From positions 1 to 21,471 of the forward strand of contig CAMBPO010000040.1 in NCBI GenBank assembly GCA_945869725.1: a stretch of 21,471 nucleotides of DNA, given 5' to 3'. Origin of the DNA: Klebsiella pneumoniae. GTDB taxonomy: Bacteria > Pseudomonadota > Gammaproteobacteria > Pseudomonadales > Pseudohongiellaceae. Of this stretch, positions 7,757 through 15,120 are shown one piece after another. The number at the start of each line of letters is the position of its first letter. The stretch's first letter is position 1. Made by a program: the position numbers and the translations under genes. The notes below the pieces were generated by a model. The model was given only the letters and a program-made list of their open reading frames with translations. It made no database searches and was not told where the DNA came from.

Positions 7757-8845
7757 ATGGGCCCTTTGCACGGATTCAAAATCATCGAAATGGCGGCCAT
7801 CGGCCCGGTGCCGTTCTGTGGCATGTTGTTATCTGATATGGGTGCCGATGTTGTGCGTATTGACCGTCAAGGGGTTGTCAGTATGTTCCCGGACAATCCT
7901 GTTAATCGTGGTCGCAGATCCATCGAGCTCAATCTGAAAGTTGATAATGATCGGGAGTTGGCATTGGCCTTGATATCCAAAGCAGATGCACTGATCGAAG
8001 GTTATCGCCCTGGCGTGATGGAGCGCCTGGGTTTGAGTCCAGATGTGTGTCTGCAACAAAACAAGAAGTTGGTGTACGGCCGGATGACCGGTTGGGGGCA
8101 GTATGGCCCTCTCGCTAATGCTGCCGGACATGACATTAACTACATTGCGCTGACAGGAGCATTGCACGCTATGGGTGCAGATTCACGTGTCCCTCACCCG
8201 CCACTGAATCTTGTAGGTGACTACGGTGGTGGTTCGTTATATCTCGCCATGGGCGTGCTAGCTGCGCTGCTGGAGGCTGGCAGATCAGGCCAAGGACAAG
8301 TTATCGATGCAGCAATGACTGACGGCAGCGCAAGCTTGATGACCATGTTCTATGGCATGATGGCAGCGGGTAGTTGGCGGAGCAAACCTGGGCACAATTT
8401 GCTGGACGGTGGGGCTCCGTTTTACGACTGTTATACCTGTGCAGATGGACGTCATATTAGTATTGGCCCGATTGAACCACAGTTTTATGCAGAATTGCTG
8501 CAGCGTTGCGAGATTACCGCTCCCGTCATGCAGGCGCAGATGGCGGTAAAGACCTGGCCTGAACAAAAGCAGATACTGAGCAATGTATTCAAGGGCAAAA
8601 CCCGTGATGAATGGTGTCAGATTCTCGAAGGTACGGATGTTTGTTTTGCTCCAGTACTCGATATGAACGAAGCAACCCGGCATGCTCACAATGTTGCAAG
8701 ATCTACGTTTGTGGAGAGTCATGGGCAATTGCAACCAGCACCTGCTCCACGTTTCAGCCGCACTCAGGGCAAAATTTCCAGACCAGCACCCGGCACTGAT
8801 CAACATCGGCAACAAATTATTGATGACTGGAACATTGTCAGGTAA
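7757..8845 (+). CDS. CoA-transferase family III protein, alpha-methylacyl-CoA racemase-like
   Basis: A CaiB/BaiF-family enzyme whose best match is alpha-methylacyl-CoA racemase, which interconverts (R)- and (S)-2-methylacyl-CoA so that only the S form enters beta-oxidation. The residues used by the Mycobacterium tuberculosis racemase (His126, Asp156, Glu241) are all found one position earlier: His125 in AAGHDINY, Asp155 in NLVGDYGGGS and Glu240 in GPIEPQF. GRMTGWGQYGPLA at 108-120 is a family signature. The length, 362 residues, is typical. A GGAAG element 7 bases before the ATG supports this start. It is divergent from the HSD10-like gene and 38 bases ahead of the amidase. True CoA-transferases in the family use a catalytic Asp only, so the full His/Asp/Glu set favours racemase. 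Confidence 0.92.
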   Translation: MGPLHGFKIIEMAAIGPVPFCGMLLSDMGADVVRIDRQGVVSMFPDNPVNRGRRSIELNLKVDNDRELALALISKADALIEGYRPGVMERLGLSPDVCLQQNKKLVYGRMTGWGQYGPLANAAGHDINYIALTGALHAMGADSRVPHPPLNLVGDYGGGSLYLAMGVLAALLEAGRSGQGQVIDAAMTDGSASLMTMFYGMMAAGSWRSKPGHNLLDGGAPFYDCYTCADGRHISIGPIEPQFYAELLQRCEITAPVMQAQMAVKTWPEQKQILSNVFKGKTRDEWCQILEGTDVCFAPVLDMNEATRHAHNVARSTFVESHGQLQPAPAPRFSRTQGKISRPAPGTDQHRQQIIDDWNIVR

Positions 8846-8883
8846 GGGCTCCATTAGTCGACCACGAAAAACAGAGTGTTATC

Positions 8884-10413
8884 ATGCTGAGCAATACAGA
8901 GTATATCGTTAATGATGCAGTGGGCCTCGCTGATCTGAGAGCGAGCGGTGACATCAGCGCGCAGGAACTGCTGCAGTGTGCCTTGTCGCAATCCGCACGC
9001 TTAAACCCATCGTTGAATGCCGTTGTCACTGAAGACGCCAAGGGAGCCCTGAAAATTGCTACCGCTCTGGATGGCGGTAAACATCAAGGTTTGTTATCCG
9101 GTGTGCCGTTTTTGGTCAAAGAGGTCAATGCCGTTGCCGGATGGCCGCATACCCGCAGTACACAACTGTTAAAAAATCAGATCGCCAAGGCCGACAGTGC
9201 CGTTGTGCGTCGCTACAAGCAGGCTGGATTAGTGCCCTTTGGCAGCACCAACACACCAGAACTCTGCCTGACCATCACAACTGAGTTTTCTTTATTCGGG
9301 GTTTGCCGAAATCCTCATAATCTTGCTCACACGACCGGCGGATCCAGTGGTGGTTCCGCAGCCGCAGTGGCGGCTGGCATTGTGCCTGCGGCTGATGCCA
9401 GTGATGGTGGCGGTTCTATTCGTATACCTGCAGCAAATTGTGGCTTGATAGGATTGAAACCCAGTCGCGGACTTACGGTTGTGGAAGCGGATGTGGGTGC
9501 GGCTTGGAGTGGCATGAGTGTCAGTCATGTGGTCACACGCTCAGTTCGCGACAGCGCAGCATTTCTGGATATTCTTAAACTCGGCAAGCCGGAGTTGTTT
9601 GCGCTGCCAGAATATCGGGATTCGTACTATTACACTCACACGCGCGTACCGGGAAAGCTGAGAATTGCGTTGCAGAGACAGCACCCGGGTGGTCACCCGG
9701 TTCACGCTGACTGTCTGGCTGCGTTGGATCAGGTCGCCCGGCTTTGTGAAGGCAACGGCCATAACATTGAACAGACTGCACTACCCGTCGATTTTGCAAA
9801 GGTCGGCGCAGCGATGGCGACATTGATTAACATCCATGTTGCACAGATCGTCAGTGCCGGGTTGCAGACAGTCACGGCGAAAGAACTTGCTTCCGGCAAA
9901 AACCGCGACTCTGGCTCATCATTATCCCTGACACTGGAATCTGCCGGCCTATCGGAATCCAGTCGCCGTATGGCTGCCAGAGGTATCCAAAGCACCGCCG
10001 CGCAGTATCTTGACGCGCTGGACACCCTCAAACAGGCTGAGCGTCAAATGGCGGTTCTGCATCAACAGTTTGATATCGTGCTCTCCCCAGTGCTTGCTCA
10101 ACCACCAGCGCCGCTTGGCTGGCTAAATATGAACTCTGGTGATGTCCGTGAATACGCCAGCCGATATGCCAGTTACAGTCCGTTTACGGCACTTTTTAAC
10201 GCCACTGGTCAACCCAGTATCTCCTTGCCACTGTTTACCGGCAGCAATAACTTACCCATCGGGGTTATGGCCAGTGCGGCCTGGGGTATGGATCATCTGT
10301 TACTGCAATTGGCTAATCAGTTGATTCCTGGGATTGTTGCAACGGCACAAACGCCATTAGGTAACTGCCTACCCAGTGTAGAAGGCAATTGGTATACTGC
10401 CGGCCTTTTTTGA
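8884..10413 (+). CDS. Amidase-signature family hydrolase
   Basis: A hydrolase of amide (sometimes ester) bonds using the Ser-cisSer-Lys triad. The triad is intact: Lys79 in VPFLVKEV, Ser154 in TGGSSGGS and the nucleophile Ser178 in GGGSIRIPA. The spacing between them equals that of fatty acid amide hydrolase (Lys142, Ser217, Ser241). STNTPEL at 121-127 and CGLIGLKPSRG after the nucleophile are further family marks. It has 509 residues and no visible signal peptide, so it is probably cytoplasmic. It lies 38 bases downstream of the racemase-like gene on the same strand, suggesting co-transcription and a role in releasing or processing an acid that then enters the acyl-CoA route (inference). It is not GatA by context, since no gatB/gatC is near. 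The substrate is unknown. Confidence 0.9.
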   Translation: MLSNTEYIVNDAVGLADLRASGDISAQELLQCALSQSARLNPSLNAVVTEDAKGALKIATALDGGKHQGLLSGVPFLVKEVNAVAGWPHTRSTQLLKNQIAKADSAVVRRYKQAGLVPFGSTNTPELCLTITTEFSLFGVCRNPHNLAHTTGGSSGGSAAAVAAGIVPAADASDGGGSIRIPAANCGLIGLKPSRGLTVVEADVGAAWSGMSVSHVVTRSVRDSAAFLDILKLGKPELFALPEYRDSYYYTHTRVPGKLRIALQRQHPGGHPVHADCLAALDQVARLCEGNGHNIEQTALPVDFAKVGAAMATLINIHVAQIVSAGLQTVTAKELASGKNRDSGSSLSLTLESAGLSESSRRMAARGIQSTAAQYLDALDTLKQAERQMAVLHQQFDIVLSPVLAQPPAPLGWLNMNSGDVREYASRYASYSPFTALFNATGQPSISLPLFTGSNNLPIGVMASAAWGMDHLLLQLANQLIPGIVATAQTPLGNCLPSVEGNWYTAGLF

Positions 10414-10518
10414 AAGGCTTTGAAGCCTGTACAAGCACTTGAGAAGGAACTGATTGCCGATCTGGATACTCGCAAGGACAGTCTCAAGCAGCAAGCTCAG
10501 GGACCTGTGAACCTATGA
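10414..10518 (+). pseudogene. Unrecognised ORF tail without a convincing start
   Basis: Immediately after the amidase stop, an open frame runs to a stop at 10516-10518 and encodes a helical, charged segment including LEKELIADLDTRK and QQAQGPVNL. It has no ATG start in frame; only a weak TTG at 10420 is available. Its stop overlaps the start of the next small ORF in an ATGA arrangement typical of translationally coupled genes. This looks like the 3' end of a gene whose beginning was lost. I do not recognise the family. Confidence 0.3.
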
Positions 10519-10685
10519 GTGCATATCTGATTGATATCAGCCAGGCGCTTGAGAAGCGCAAGTTTCAGGAACAGGACGAGCGCCTTGCGAAGATGCGTGA
10601 GGCATTCCGCGCGGCGCGGTGCACTACCCCGCCACCGCCCGCTAAAGGTAAAAGCAGCCGCAAGGGTCGCAGTAGACCGCGTTGA
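10515..10685 (+). CDS. Small basic hypothetical protein (56 aa)
   Basis: A 56-residue frame starting MSAYLIDISQ, with a charged helix (QALEKRKFQEQDERLAKMREAFRAAR in two parts, residues 10-35), then a TTPPPP linker and a strongly basic tail KGKSSRKGRSRPR. The acidic/basic helix plus basic tail would suit a nucleic-acid-associated or mobile-element accessory protein, but I do not recognise it. The start codon overlaps the stop of the preceding ORF tail (ATGA), and an AGGGA lies about 12 bases upstream. Composition is GC-richer than the amidase upstream and more like hppA downstream. It could be a relic of an acquired element or a real small gene. Confidence 0.35.
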   Translation: MSAYLIDISQALEKRKFQEQDERLAKMREAFRAARCTTPPPPAKGKSSRKGRSRPR

Positions 10686-10805
10686 ATCCCTCCGCAAAGC
10701 CCGCTTGCAACCCCTCTGTTGACCTGCTTTCAATAACGGCTGCCCGGAGCCTAGCATTCCGGCCAGACCCCTTGATTCTCATCTCTTTCAAGCGATTTGG
10801 TCAGC

Positions 10806-10834
10806 TTTATTTGTACTGATCTATATGCTAAAAT
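10806..10834 (+). promoter_or_regulatory. Candidate hppA promoter
   Basis: In the AT-rich stretch upstream of hppA, TAAAAT at 10829-10834 could be a -10 element, with TTTATT at 10806-10811 at a 17-base spacing as a weak -35. The AT-rich character contrasts with the GC-rich ORF remnants before it. The interval from 10686 to 10805 holds nothing else I can identify. Pattern match only. Confidence 0.25.
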
Positions 10835-10880
10835 CGCGTTTGTTTCAATTAACTTAGATAATACTAGGGGTTACCGCAAG

Positions 10881-13028
10881 ATGCCAGGCATGACAATTAC
10901 AATATCGACATTACTATCTCTATTCGGTTTGGGCGTGGCGTACTTCTACATGCGCCAAGTAATGAGCGTTCCTCTGGATCTTGGTCTGGAAGGCGAACAG
11001 AAAACCCGCTTGAGATTCATTCACGGTGCGATTGCTGAGGGTGCCATGGCATTCCTGAAGCAGGAGTACAAGTTCCTCAGTATTTTCATGCTGGTGTTCG
11101 CCGCCATCATTGCGGTGCTGATCGACGACAACCACACGCCGGACACCCGTGAAGGGATGTTTACAGCCGTTGCCTTCCTCTTTGGCGGCATCATTTCCAT
11201 CGCCTCCGGCTACATCGGCATGATGATCGCCACACAGGGCAATGCCCGCACCACTGTTTCTGCCAAGGACAATATCGGTGACGCGTTCAAGGTAGCTCTT
11301 GATTCCGGCGCCGTCATGGGCTTCGCGCTGGTCAGTCTGGCAGTGCTCGGACTGATTATTGTTTATGTGGTCATGAAAGCCTGGCTGCCTGCTGACCTTC
11401 CCAATTATGTGCTGATGGAAATCATCGCAGGCTTCGGTCTGGGTGGCTCCACAATCGCCTTGTTTGCTCGCGTAGGTGGCGGCATCTTCACTAAAGCCGC
11501 AGACGTTGGCGCGGATCTGGTGGGCAAAGTGGAAAAGGGCATTCCGGAAGACGATCCGCGCAACCCTGCTGTGATTGCTGACAACGTGGGTGACAATGTG
11601 GGTGACGTGGCCGGCATGGGGGCAGACCTGTTCGGCTCCTGCGCAGAGAGTACTTGTGCAGCCATGGTGATCAGCGCGGTAGTGTTCGCTGGCAACGTCG
11701 ACGCACTGCTGTACCCGATTCTGATCAGTGCAGTGGGCATTCCCATCAGTCTGCTGACCATGCTCTTCGTGAAGGTGAAAACAGAAGACGACGTGTCGCC
11801 GGCGCTCATGAAGCTGCTGATCATCTCCAGTGCCCTGATGGCCGTTGCCATGTTCTTCGTGACTCGTTCTTTCGTACCGGCCGATTTCGAGATCCGAGGC
11901 GAAGCCTACACAAGCATGGGCATCTACTGGTGCTTCCTGTCCGGTCTAGTGGCAGGCCTGGTGGTGGGTCTTCTGACCGGCTATTACACATCGGGCTCAT
12001 TCAAGCCCGTGCAGGAAGTGGCAAAGTCCTGTGAGACAGGTGCTGCAACCAACATCATTTACGGCCTGGCGCTTGGCTACAAATCCACAGTGCTGCCGTA
12101 TATCGCCATCGCCATCGCCATCTTCGTCTCCTGGGATCTTGGTGGCATGTACGGTGTGGCCATCGGCTCGCTGGGCATGCTGGGAACGTTGGCTATCGCA
12201 CTGACAATCGACGCTTATGGCCCGGTATCTGACAACGCAGGTGGCATTGCTGAAATGGCTGGCCTCCCGAAAGAAGTGCGCCGTCGCACTGACATTCTGG
12301 ACGCAGCCGGCAACACCACTGCGGCAATTGGCAAAGGCTTTGCGATTGGTGCGGCCATTATGACCTCACTAGCCCTGTTTGCGGCTTTCCTGACCAGTGC
12401 TGATGCGTTGATGCGTGAGGAAAACCCTGGCTATGACCTGCTGGCGTCGATCAATCTTCTTGATCCGGTTGTGTTCGTAAGCCTGTTCATGGGCGCAGTG
12501 CTGCCATTCTTGTTTACTGCCATGACCATGAAGTCCGTAGGCAAGGCAGCATTCGACATGATCGAAGAAGTGCGTCGTCAGTTCCGCGAGATTCCTGGTC
12601 TGATGGAAGGCACCGGCAAGCCCGACTATGCCCAGTGCGTGGCAATCTCTACTCAAGCAGCGCTGCGTGAAATGATTCCGCCGGGCTTACTGATCATGGG
12701 GTCTCCTCTGGTGGTGGGCTTCCTGTTCGGCGTACCAGCCGTGGCTGGCATGCTGGCGGGTTCGCTGGTGACTGGTGGTGTGCTGGCTATCGCATCTTCC
12801 AACAGCGGTGGCGCATGGGACAATGCCAAGAAATACATCGAGGCTGGCAATCTGGGCGGTAAAGGCTCTGAGGTGCACAAGGCTGCGGTAGTTGGCGACA
12901 CTGTAGGAGATCCGCTGAAGGATACCTCCGGCCCGTCGCTGAACATCCTCCACAAACTGGCCGCGATTCTGTCACTGGTGTTTGCACCATTCTTCGTGCA
13001 GTACGGTGGAATTCTGATTGGAGGCTGA
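10881..13028 (+). CDS. hppA: Membrane-bound H+-translocating pyrophosphatase (K+-dependent type predicted)
   Basis: An inner-membrane pump of 715 residues and about 16 hydrophobic segments that couples PPi hydrolysis to cation export. The PPi-Mg site is intact: D-X7-K-X-E at residues 208-218 ([11 protein letters not shown]), followed by [36 protein letters not shown] and the C-terminal [15 protein letters not shown] are universal in the family. Ala481 in [10 protein letters not shown] is the residue found in K+-dependent enzymes, where K+-independent ones have Lys. Glu256 in FGSCAES occupies the position of plant-type H+ pumps, not the FES position of Na+ pumps. I chose the ATG at 10881, with AGGGG about 10 bases upstream. 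The coding sequence is visibly richer in G+C and in preferred-type codons than pyrB, pilU or corA here, suggesting transfer or high expression. A strong terminator follows 13 bases after the stop. Confidence 0.96.
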   Translation: MPGMTITISTLLSLFGLGVAYFYMRQVMSVPLDLGLEGEQKTRLRFIHGAIAEGAMAFLKQEYKFLSIFMLVFAAIIAVLIDDNHTPDTREGMFTAVAFLFGGIISIASGYIGMMIATQGNARTTVSAKDNIGDAFKVALDSGAVMGFALVSLAVLGLIIVYVVMKAWLPADLPNYVLMEIIAGFGLGGSTIALFARVGGGIFTKAADVGADLVGKVEKGIPEDDPRNPAVIADNVGDNVGDVAGMGADLFGSCAESTCAAMVISAVVFAGNVDALLYPILISAVGIPISLLTMLFVKVKTEDDVSPALMKLLIISSALMAVAMFFVTRSFVPADFEIRGEAYTSMGIYWCFLSGLVAGLVVGLLTGYYTSGSFKPVQEVAKSCETGAATNIIYGLALGYKSTVLPYIAIAIAIFVSWDLGGMYGVAIGSLGMLGTLAIALTIDAYGPVSDNAGGIAEMAGLPKEVRRRTDILDAAGNTTAAIGKGFAIGAAIMTSLALFAAFLTSADALMREENPGYDLLASINLLDPVVFVSLFMGAVLPFLFTAMTMKSVGKAAFDMIEEVRRQFREIPGLMEGTGKPDYAQCVAISTQAALREMIPPGLLIMGSPLVVGFLFGVPAVAGMLAGSLVTGGVLAIASSNSGGAWDNAKKYIEAGNLGGKGSEVHKAAVVGDTVGDPLKDTSGPSLNILHKLAAILSLVFAPFFVQYGGILIGG

Positions 13029-13041
13029 GTTTTGTAGCTGC

Positions 13042-13073
13042 AAAAAAAAGGCTGCGAATGCAGCCTTTTTTTT
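13042..13073. terminator. Strong bidirectional intrinsic terminator
   Basis: A run of eight A residues (13042-13049), a perfect 6-bp stem GGCTGC / GCAGCC (13050-13055 and 13060-13065) with a GAAT loop, then eight T residues (13066-13073). The symmetry lets it terminate hppA on the plus strand and the small convergent gene on the minus strand, whose stop codon is at 13097. Confidence 0.93.
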
Positions 13074-13096
13074 GCCTGGCGATTGACGATTGCGAG

Positions 13097-13471
13097 TCAA
13101 AGACGGGGGTTGCGCTCAAAATGGTACATAAGCCACTCTGCAGATTCATCCGGCAGCCCTGTGCCTGGCTCTTCCCTGTGCACCAATGCACTGCGGACAC
13201 ATTGATAGATTTGAAACGACTGAGTGTCCTCGATGATCAATCCACGAACGGAGGGGTTCAGAGGGCAATTAGAAATCTCAGCCAGCTTCCAGTCATCGTT
13301 CATGCTGTCCGGCTGGTATTTGCTGCCACTCAGAAGATAGAAGTATGGCAATTCCTGCTCAGCCCAGCCATTCGCGGGGACCAGCAGATTCAAGCTAAAT
13401 CGCGTATCGCCGCCAGCGGATACATCAATATGTAAGGTAAGCTGTGTCAATCGAACAGGGTAATCGCTCAT
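13097..13471 (-). CDS. Hypothetical protein (124 aa), unrecognised
   Basis: A 124-residue acidic-to-neutral protein beginning [18 protein letters not shown]. Residues about 3-50 alternate like beta strands ([21 protein letters not shown]), followed by [10 protein letters not shown] and a region rich in Asp, Asn and Ser. No signal peptide, membrane helix or Cys/His metal motif is visible. The frame extends upstream to 13522, but that upstream part overlaps transposase remnant sequence, so I took the ATG at 13471. The ribosome binding site is weak. The coding case rests on its length, its convergent position sharing the hppA terminator, and a believable amino-acid composition. I do not recognise the family. 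Confidence 0.55.
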   Translation of the reverse strand: MSDYPVRLTQLTLHIDVSAGGDTRFSLNLLVPANGWAEQELPYFYLLSGSKYQPDSMNDDWKLAEISNCPLNPSVRGLIIEDTQSFQIYQCVRSALVHREEPGTGLPDESAEWLMYHFERNPRL

Positions 13472-13680
13472 TATCAACTTTTCGAACACTGGCTGGGCGT
13501 CCCTCCCAGTCGAAATAACCACTGGGCGAGACTTTCAAACACCGACACATCAGCCGAATAGGAAACTCACAACTACAACGTTGAATCGCCTGATACTTCA
13601 GGTCGATCCCCTTGAAAAGAACGTTGCCGCTTCGCGTAAAAAATCCCGTTCCTTTTTAACGCGGGCTAGCTCTCGCTAGT
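13465..13680 (-). mobile_element. IS3-family transposase fragment (orfA end / orfB beginning)
   Basis: On the minus strand, 13675-13598 reads [20 protein letters not shown] then SRGST and a stop. This is the typical end of IS3-family orfA with its leucine-zipper-like helix. In the -1 frame from 13607 it continues as [28 protein letters not shown] and [17 protein letters not shown], the typical N-terminus of orfB. The overlap in the -1 frame is the arrangement used for programmed frameshifting in this family. A stop codon at 13678-13676 cuts orfA, and the DDE catalytic domain of orfB and both terminal inverted repeats are missing, so it is a dead relic. It sits between the 124-aa gene and the broken ppa gene. 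Confidence 0.85.
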
Positions 13681-13710
13681 GAACGCGCTATTGATCGCTT
13701 TTAAATAATC

Positions 13711-14004
13711 ATCAAAGACAAAGTATTGGGTGGTTTGCCCATGAATGATGGTGGTGAGGCTGACGATAAAATCATTGCTGTCATCAAAGATGATCCGGCG
13801 TATGGCCACATGAACGATATTTCAGAATTACCGCCTACGCTTGTTCATCGCATTTCTCATTATTTCCAGACCTACAAGATGCTTCCGGATAAAGCGAACA
13901 AGGTCTCCATCGGTAATGCCTATGGCTTCGCGCACGCTAAAGTGGTGCTCGCTGCTGCGATGGCTGACTAGGATGAAGACTATGGTGATGTATTAGCCGA
14001 GTGA
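13711..14004 (+). pseudogene. ppa: Soluble inorganic pyrophosphatase (family I), truncated 3' remnant
   Basis: The frame encodes the C-terminal part of a cytoplasmic family I pyrophosphatase: MNDGGEADDKIIAVIKDDP, then MNDISELPPTLVHRISHYFQ and TYK. Family I enzymes share the GEADDKIIAV and DI-LP--L---I-HFF-YK blocks, and the Asp pair in EADDK contributes metal binding. The N-terminal half, with the main PPi and metal ligands, is missing: the frame meets a stop at 13702-13704, just where the IS3 fragment ends. A second lesion is an in-frame TAG at 13969-13971, after which family-like sequence continues (DEDYGDVLAE) to a TGA at 14002-14004. This suggests a Tyr codon changed to amber. The gene is therefore non-functional by two independent criteria. 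It follows intact hppA by about 680 bases. Confidence 0.88.
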
Positions 14005-14021
14005 ATACCCGACATTGAATC

Positions 14022-14042
14022 AAAAAAACGGCCCACGGGCCG
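14022..14042 (-). terminator. Intrinsic terminator of the xdhC-type gene
   Basis: Seven bases past the minus-strand stop codon, a GC-rich inverted repeat CGGCCC / GGGCCG (14029-14034 and 14037-14042) is followed on the minus strand by a run of seven T residues (the A run at 14022-14028). The stem is best drawn as 5 bp with a 4-base loop. On the plus strand the following ATTTCTTT would give weaker termination for the ppa remnant. Confidence 0.85.
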
Positions 14043-14048
14043 ATTTCT

Positions 14049-15023
14049 TTATGCAAGGACTTTGTGCCTGACTGCCGTTACCTCTGCCAGAATTGAAATG
14101 GCAATTTCTGCAGGGGTCTTGCTGCCGATCATGTAACCAATCGGTGCATGAAGTTTTGCAATGTCTGCCTCGCTCAATCCCAGTTCAGGAAGGCGCAATC
14201 TACGGTTTTCAGAAGTACGTTCTGATCCCATCGCGCCAATATAAAATGCATCGGTCTTCAATGCTTCCATCAATGCCATATCATCAACGCGCGGATCGTG
14301 TGCCAGAGCGATTATTCCGCTGTAAGGATTGCTGAACTGATCACGCACCAGATCATCGGGAAGATCTGATGACAGCTGCACACCGGGTACAAACCAATTG
14401 TCCAGGTAGTCAGGTCTCGGATCGCACAGGGTAACGTCATAGTCCATGCTCAGCGCCAGTTCGGCGACATAACGTGCCACGTCACCCGCGCCAAGCAGCA
14501 ACAGTCGATATCGGGGGCTCAGACTATGCTGCATTTGCGTGTGAGATAAGAAAACCGCCTCATCTGAAGACTCCGGAGACGTATCAATATGACCCGTGAT
14601 TAGATCCACTCGCCTACTGATACGCTGATGCTGATTCAAAGCAGTATCGATAGCAGCAAATGTATCAATGTTGTGTGGCGTTGCCTGGATGAATTCCAAC
14701 AATACATGCAGCTGACCACCGCACGGTAATCGCAGTCTCGCCTGCTCCTCCGCCGATACACCGTAATGAACCATAAAAGGCTTCTTTTCAGTTTCATAAC
14801 GGGTTTTTAACGCACCTTCGCGTAATTGCTGTAAAAAATCTTCCTCAATACAGCCACCCGAGATAGACCCGACCAATTCCCCGTCTTGGGTACACGCCAT
14901 CATCGCCCCAACAGGTCTGGGAGAGGAACCCCATGTTTTTATAATGGTCGATAACCAGACGGATTTGCCCTCTGCCAGCCATTTGGAGACCCAGGCGATG
15001 ATGTGGTGTTGACTGCTTTGCAT
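14049..15023 (-). CDS. XdhC/CoxI-family protein (molybdoenzyme maturation factor-like)
   Basis: XdhC-family proteins bind molybdenum cofactor and help sulfurate and insert it into xanthine dehydrogenase-type hydroxylases. The N-terminal XdhC/CoxI domain shows TIIKTWGSSPRPVGAMMA at residues 26-43, GSISGGCIEEDF at 52-63 and LPCGGQL at 99-105. A C-terminal Rossmann domain has LLLGAGDVARYVAEL at 175-189 and the family motif YIGAMGSERTSENRRL. The length, 324 residues, is normal for the two-domain form. An AAGGA about 9 bases upstream of the ATG supports this start. No molybdenum hydroxylase or cofactor gene is in the window, so its client must be encoded elsewhere. It lies about 190 bases downstream of the alkyltransferase gene on the same strand and may have its own promoter. 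Confidence 0.9.
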   Translation of the reverse strand: MQSSQHHIIAWVSKWLAEGKSVWLSTIIKTWGSSPRPVGAMMACTQDGELVGSISGGCIEEDFLQQLREGALKTRYETEKKPFMVHYGVSAEEQARLRLPCGGQLHVLLEFIQATPHNIDTFAAIDTALNQHQRISRRVDLITGHIDTSPESSDEAVFLSHTQMQHSLSPRYRLLLLGAGDVARYVAELALSMDYDVTLCDPRPDYLDNWFVPGVQLSSDLPDDLVRDQFSNPYSGIIALAHDPRVDDMALMEALKTDAFYIGAMGSERTSENRRLRLPELGLSEADIAKLHAPIGYMIGSKTPAEIAISILAEVTAVRHKVLA

Positions 15024-15114
15024 ATCTTTAAATCCTTATCACCGACAGTTTTATAACGGTAAGCGTTGACCAGACTTGAATACGCGACCGAGCATCACAG
15101 GGCCAGCGGGCCTG

Positions 15115-15120
15115 AGTATA
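15115..15120 (-). promoter_or_regulatory. Candidate -10 element for the xdhC-type gene
   Basis: TATACT on the minus strand, about 92 bases upstream of the xdhC-type start codon. The matching -35 region is only a T tract at 17-18 base spacing, so this is a weak prediction. The 192-base gap between the alkyltransferase gene and this gene has no clear terminator hairpin, although a T tract is present, so read-through from the upstream operon is equally possible. Confidence 0.25.

Noticed and set aside
8285..8854. 189-residue minus-strand open frame opposite the racemase-like gene
   Set aside because: The plus strand encodes a protein with all catalytic residues; the minus-strand translation resembles no family and is a shadow.
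10415..10428. Inverted repeat AGGCT-TTGA-AGCCT just after the amidase stop as a terminator
   Set aside because: No T run follows on the plus strand and the stem is only 5 bp.
10797..10880. Upstream start giving hppA 28 more residues
   Set aside because: The extra sequence is not hydrophobic in the family pattern and overlaps the AT-rich promoter-like region; the ATG at 10881 has a ribosome binding site and the expected N-terminus.
11405..11851. Long minus-strand open frame inside hppA
   Set aside because: It is antisense to a strongly conserved coding region and explained by the GC-rich codon pattern of hppA.
13726..13971. 81-residue open frame starting at a TTG, as a standalone small gene
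   Set aside because: It is the C-terminal part of a family I pyrophosphatase lacking its N-terminal half and ending at an internal TAG, so it is a pseudogene fragment.
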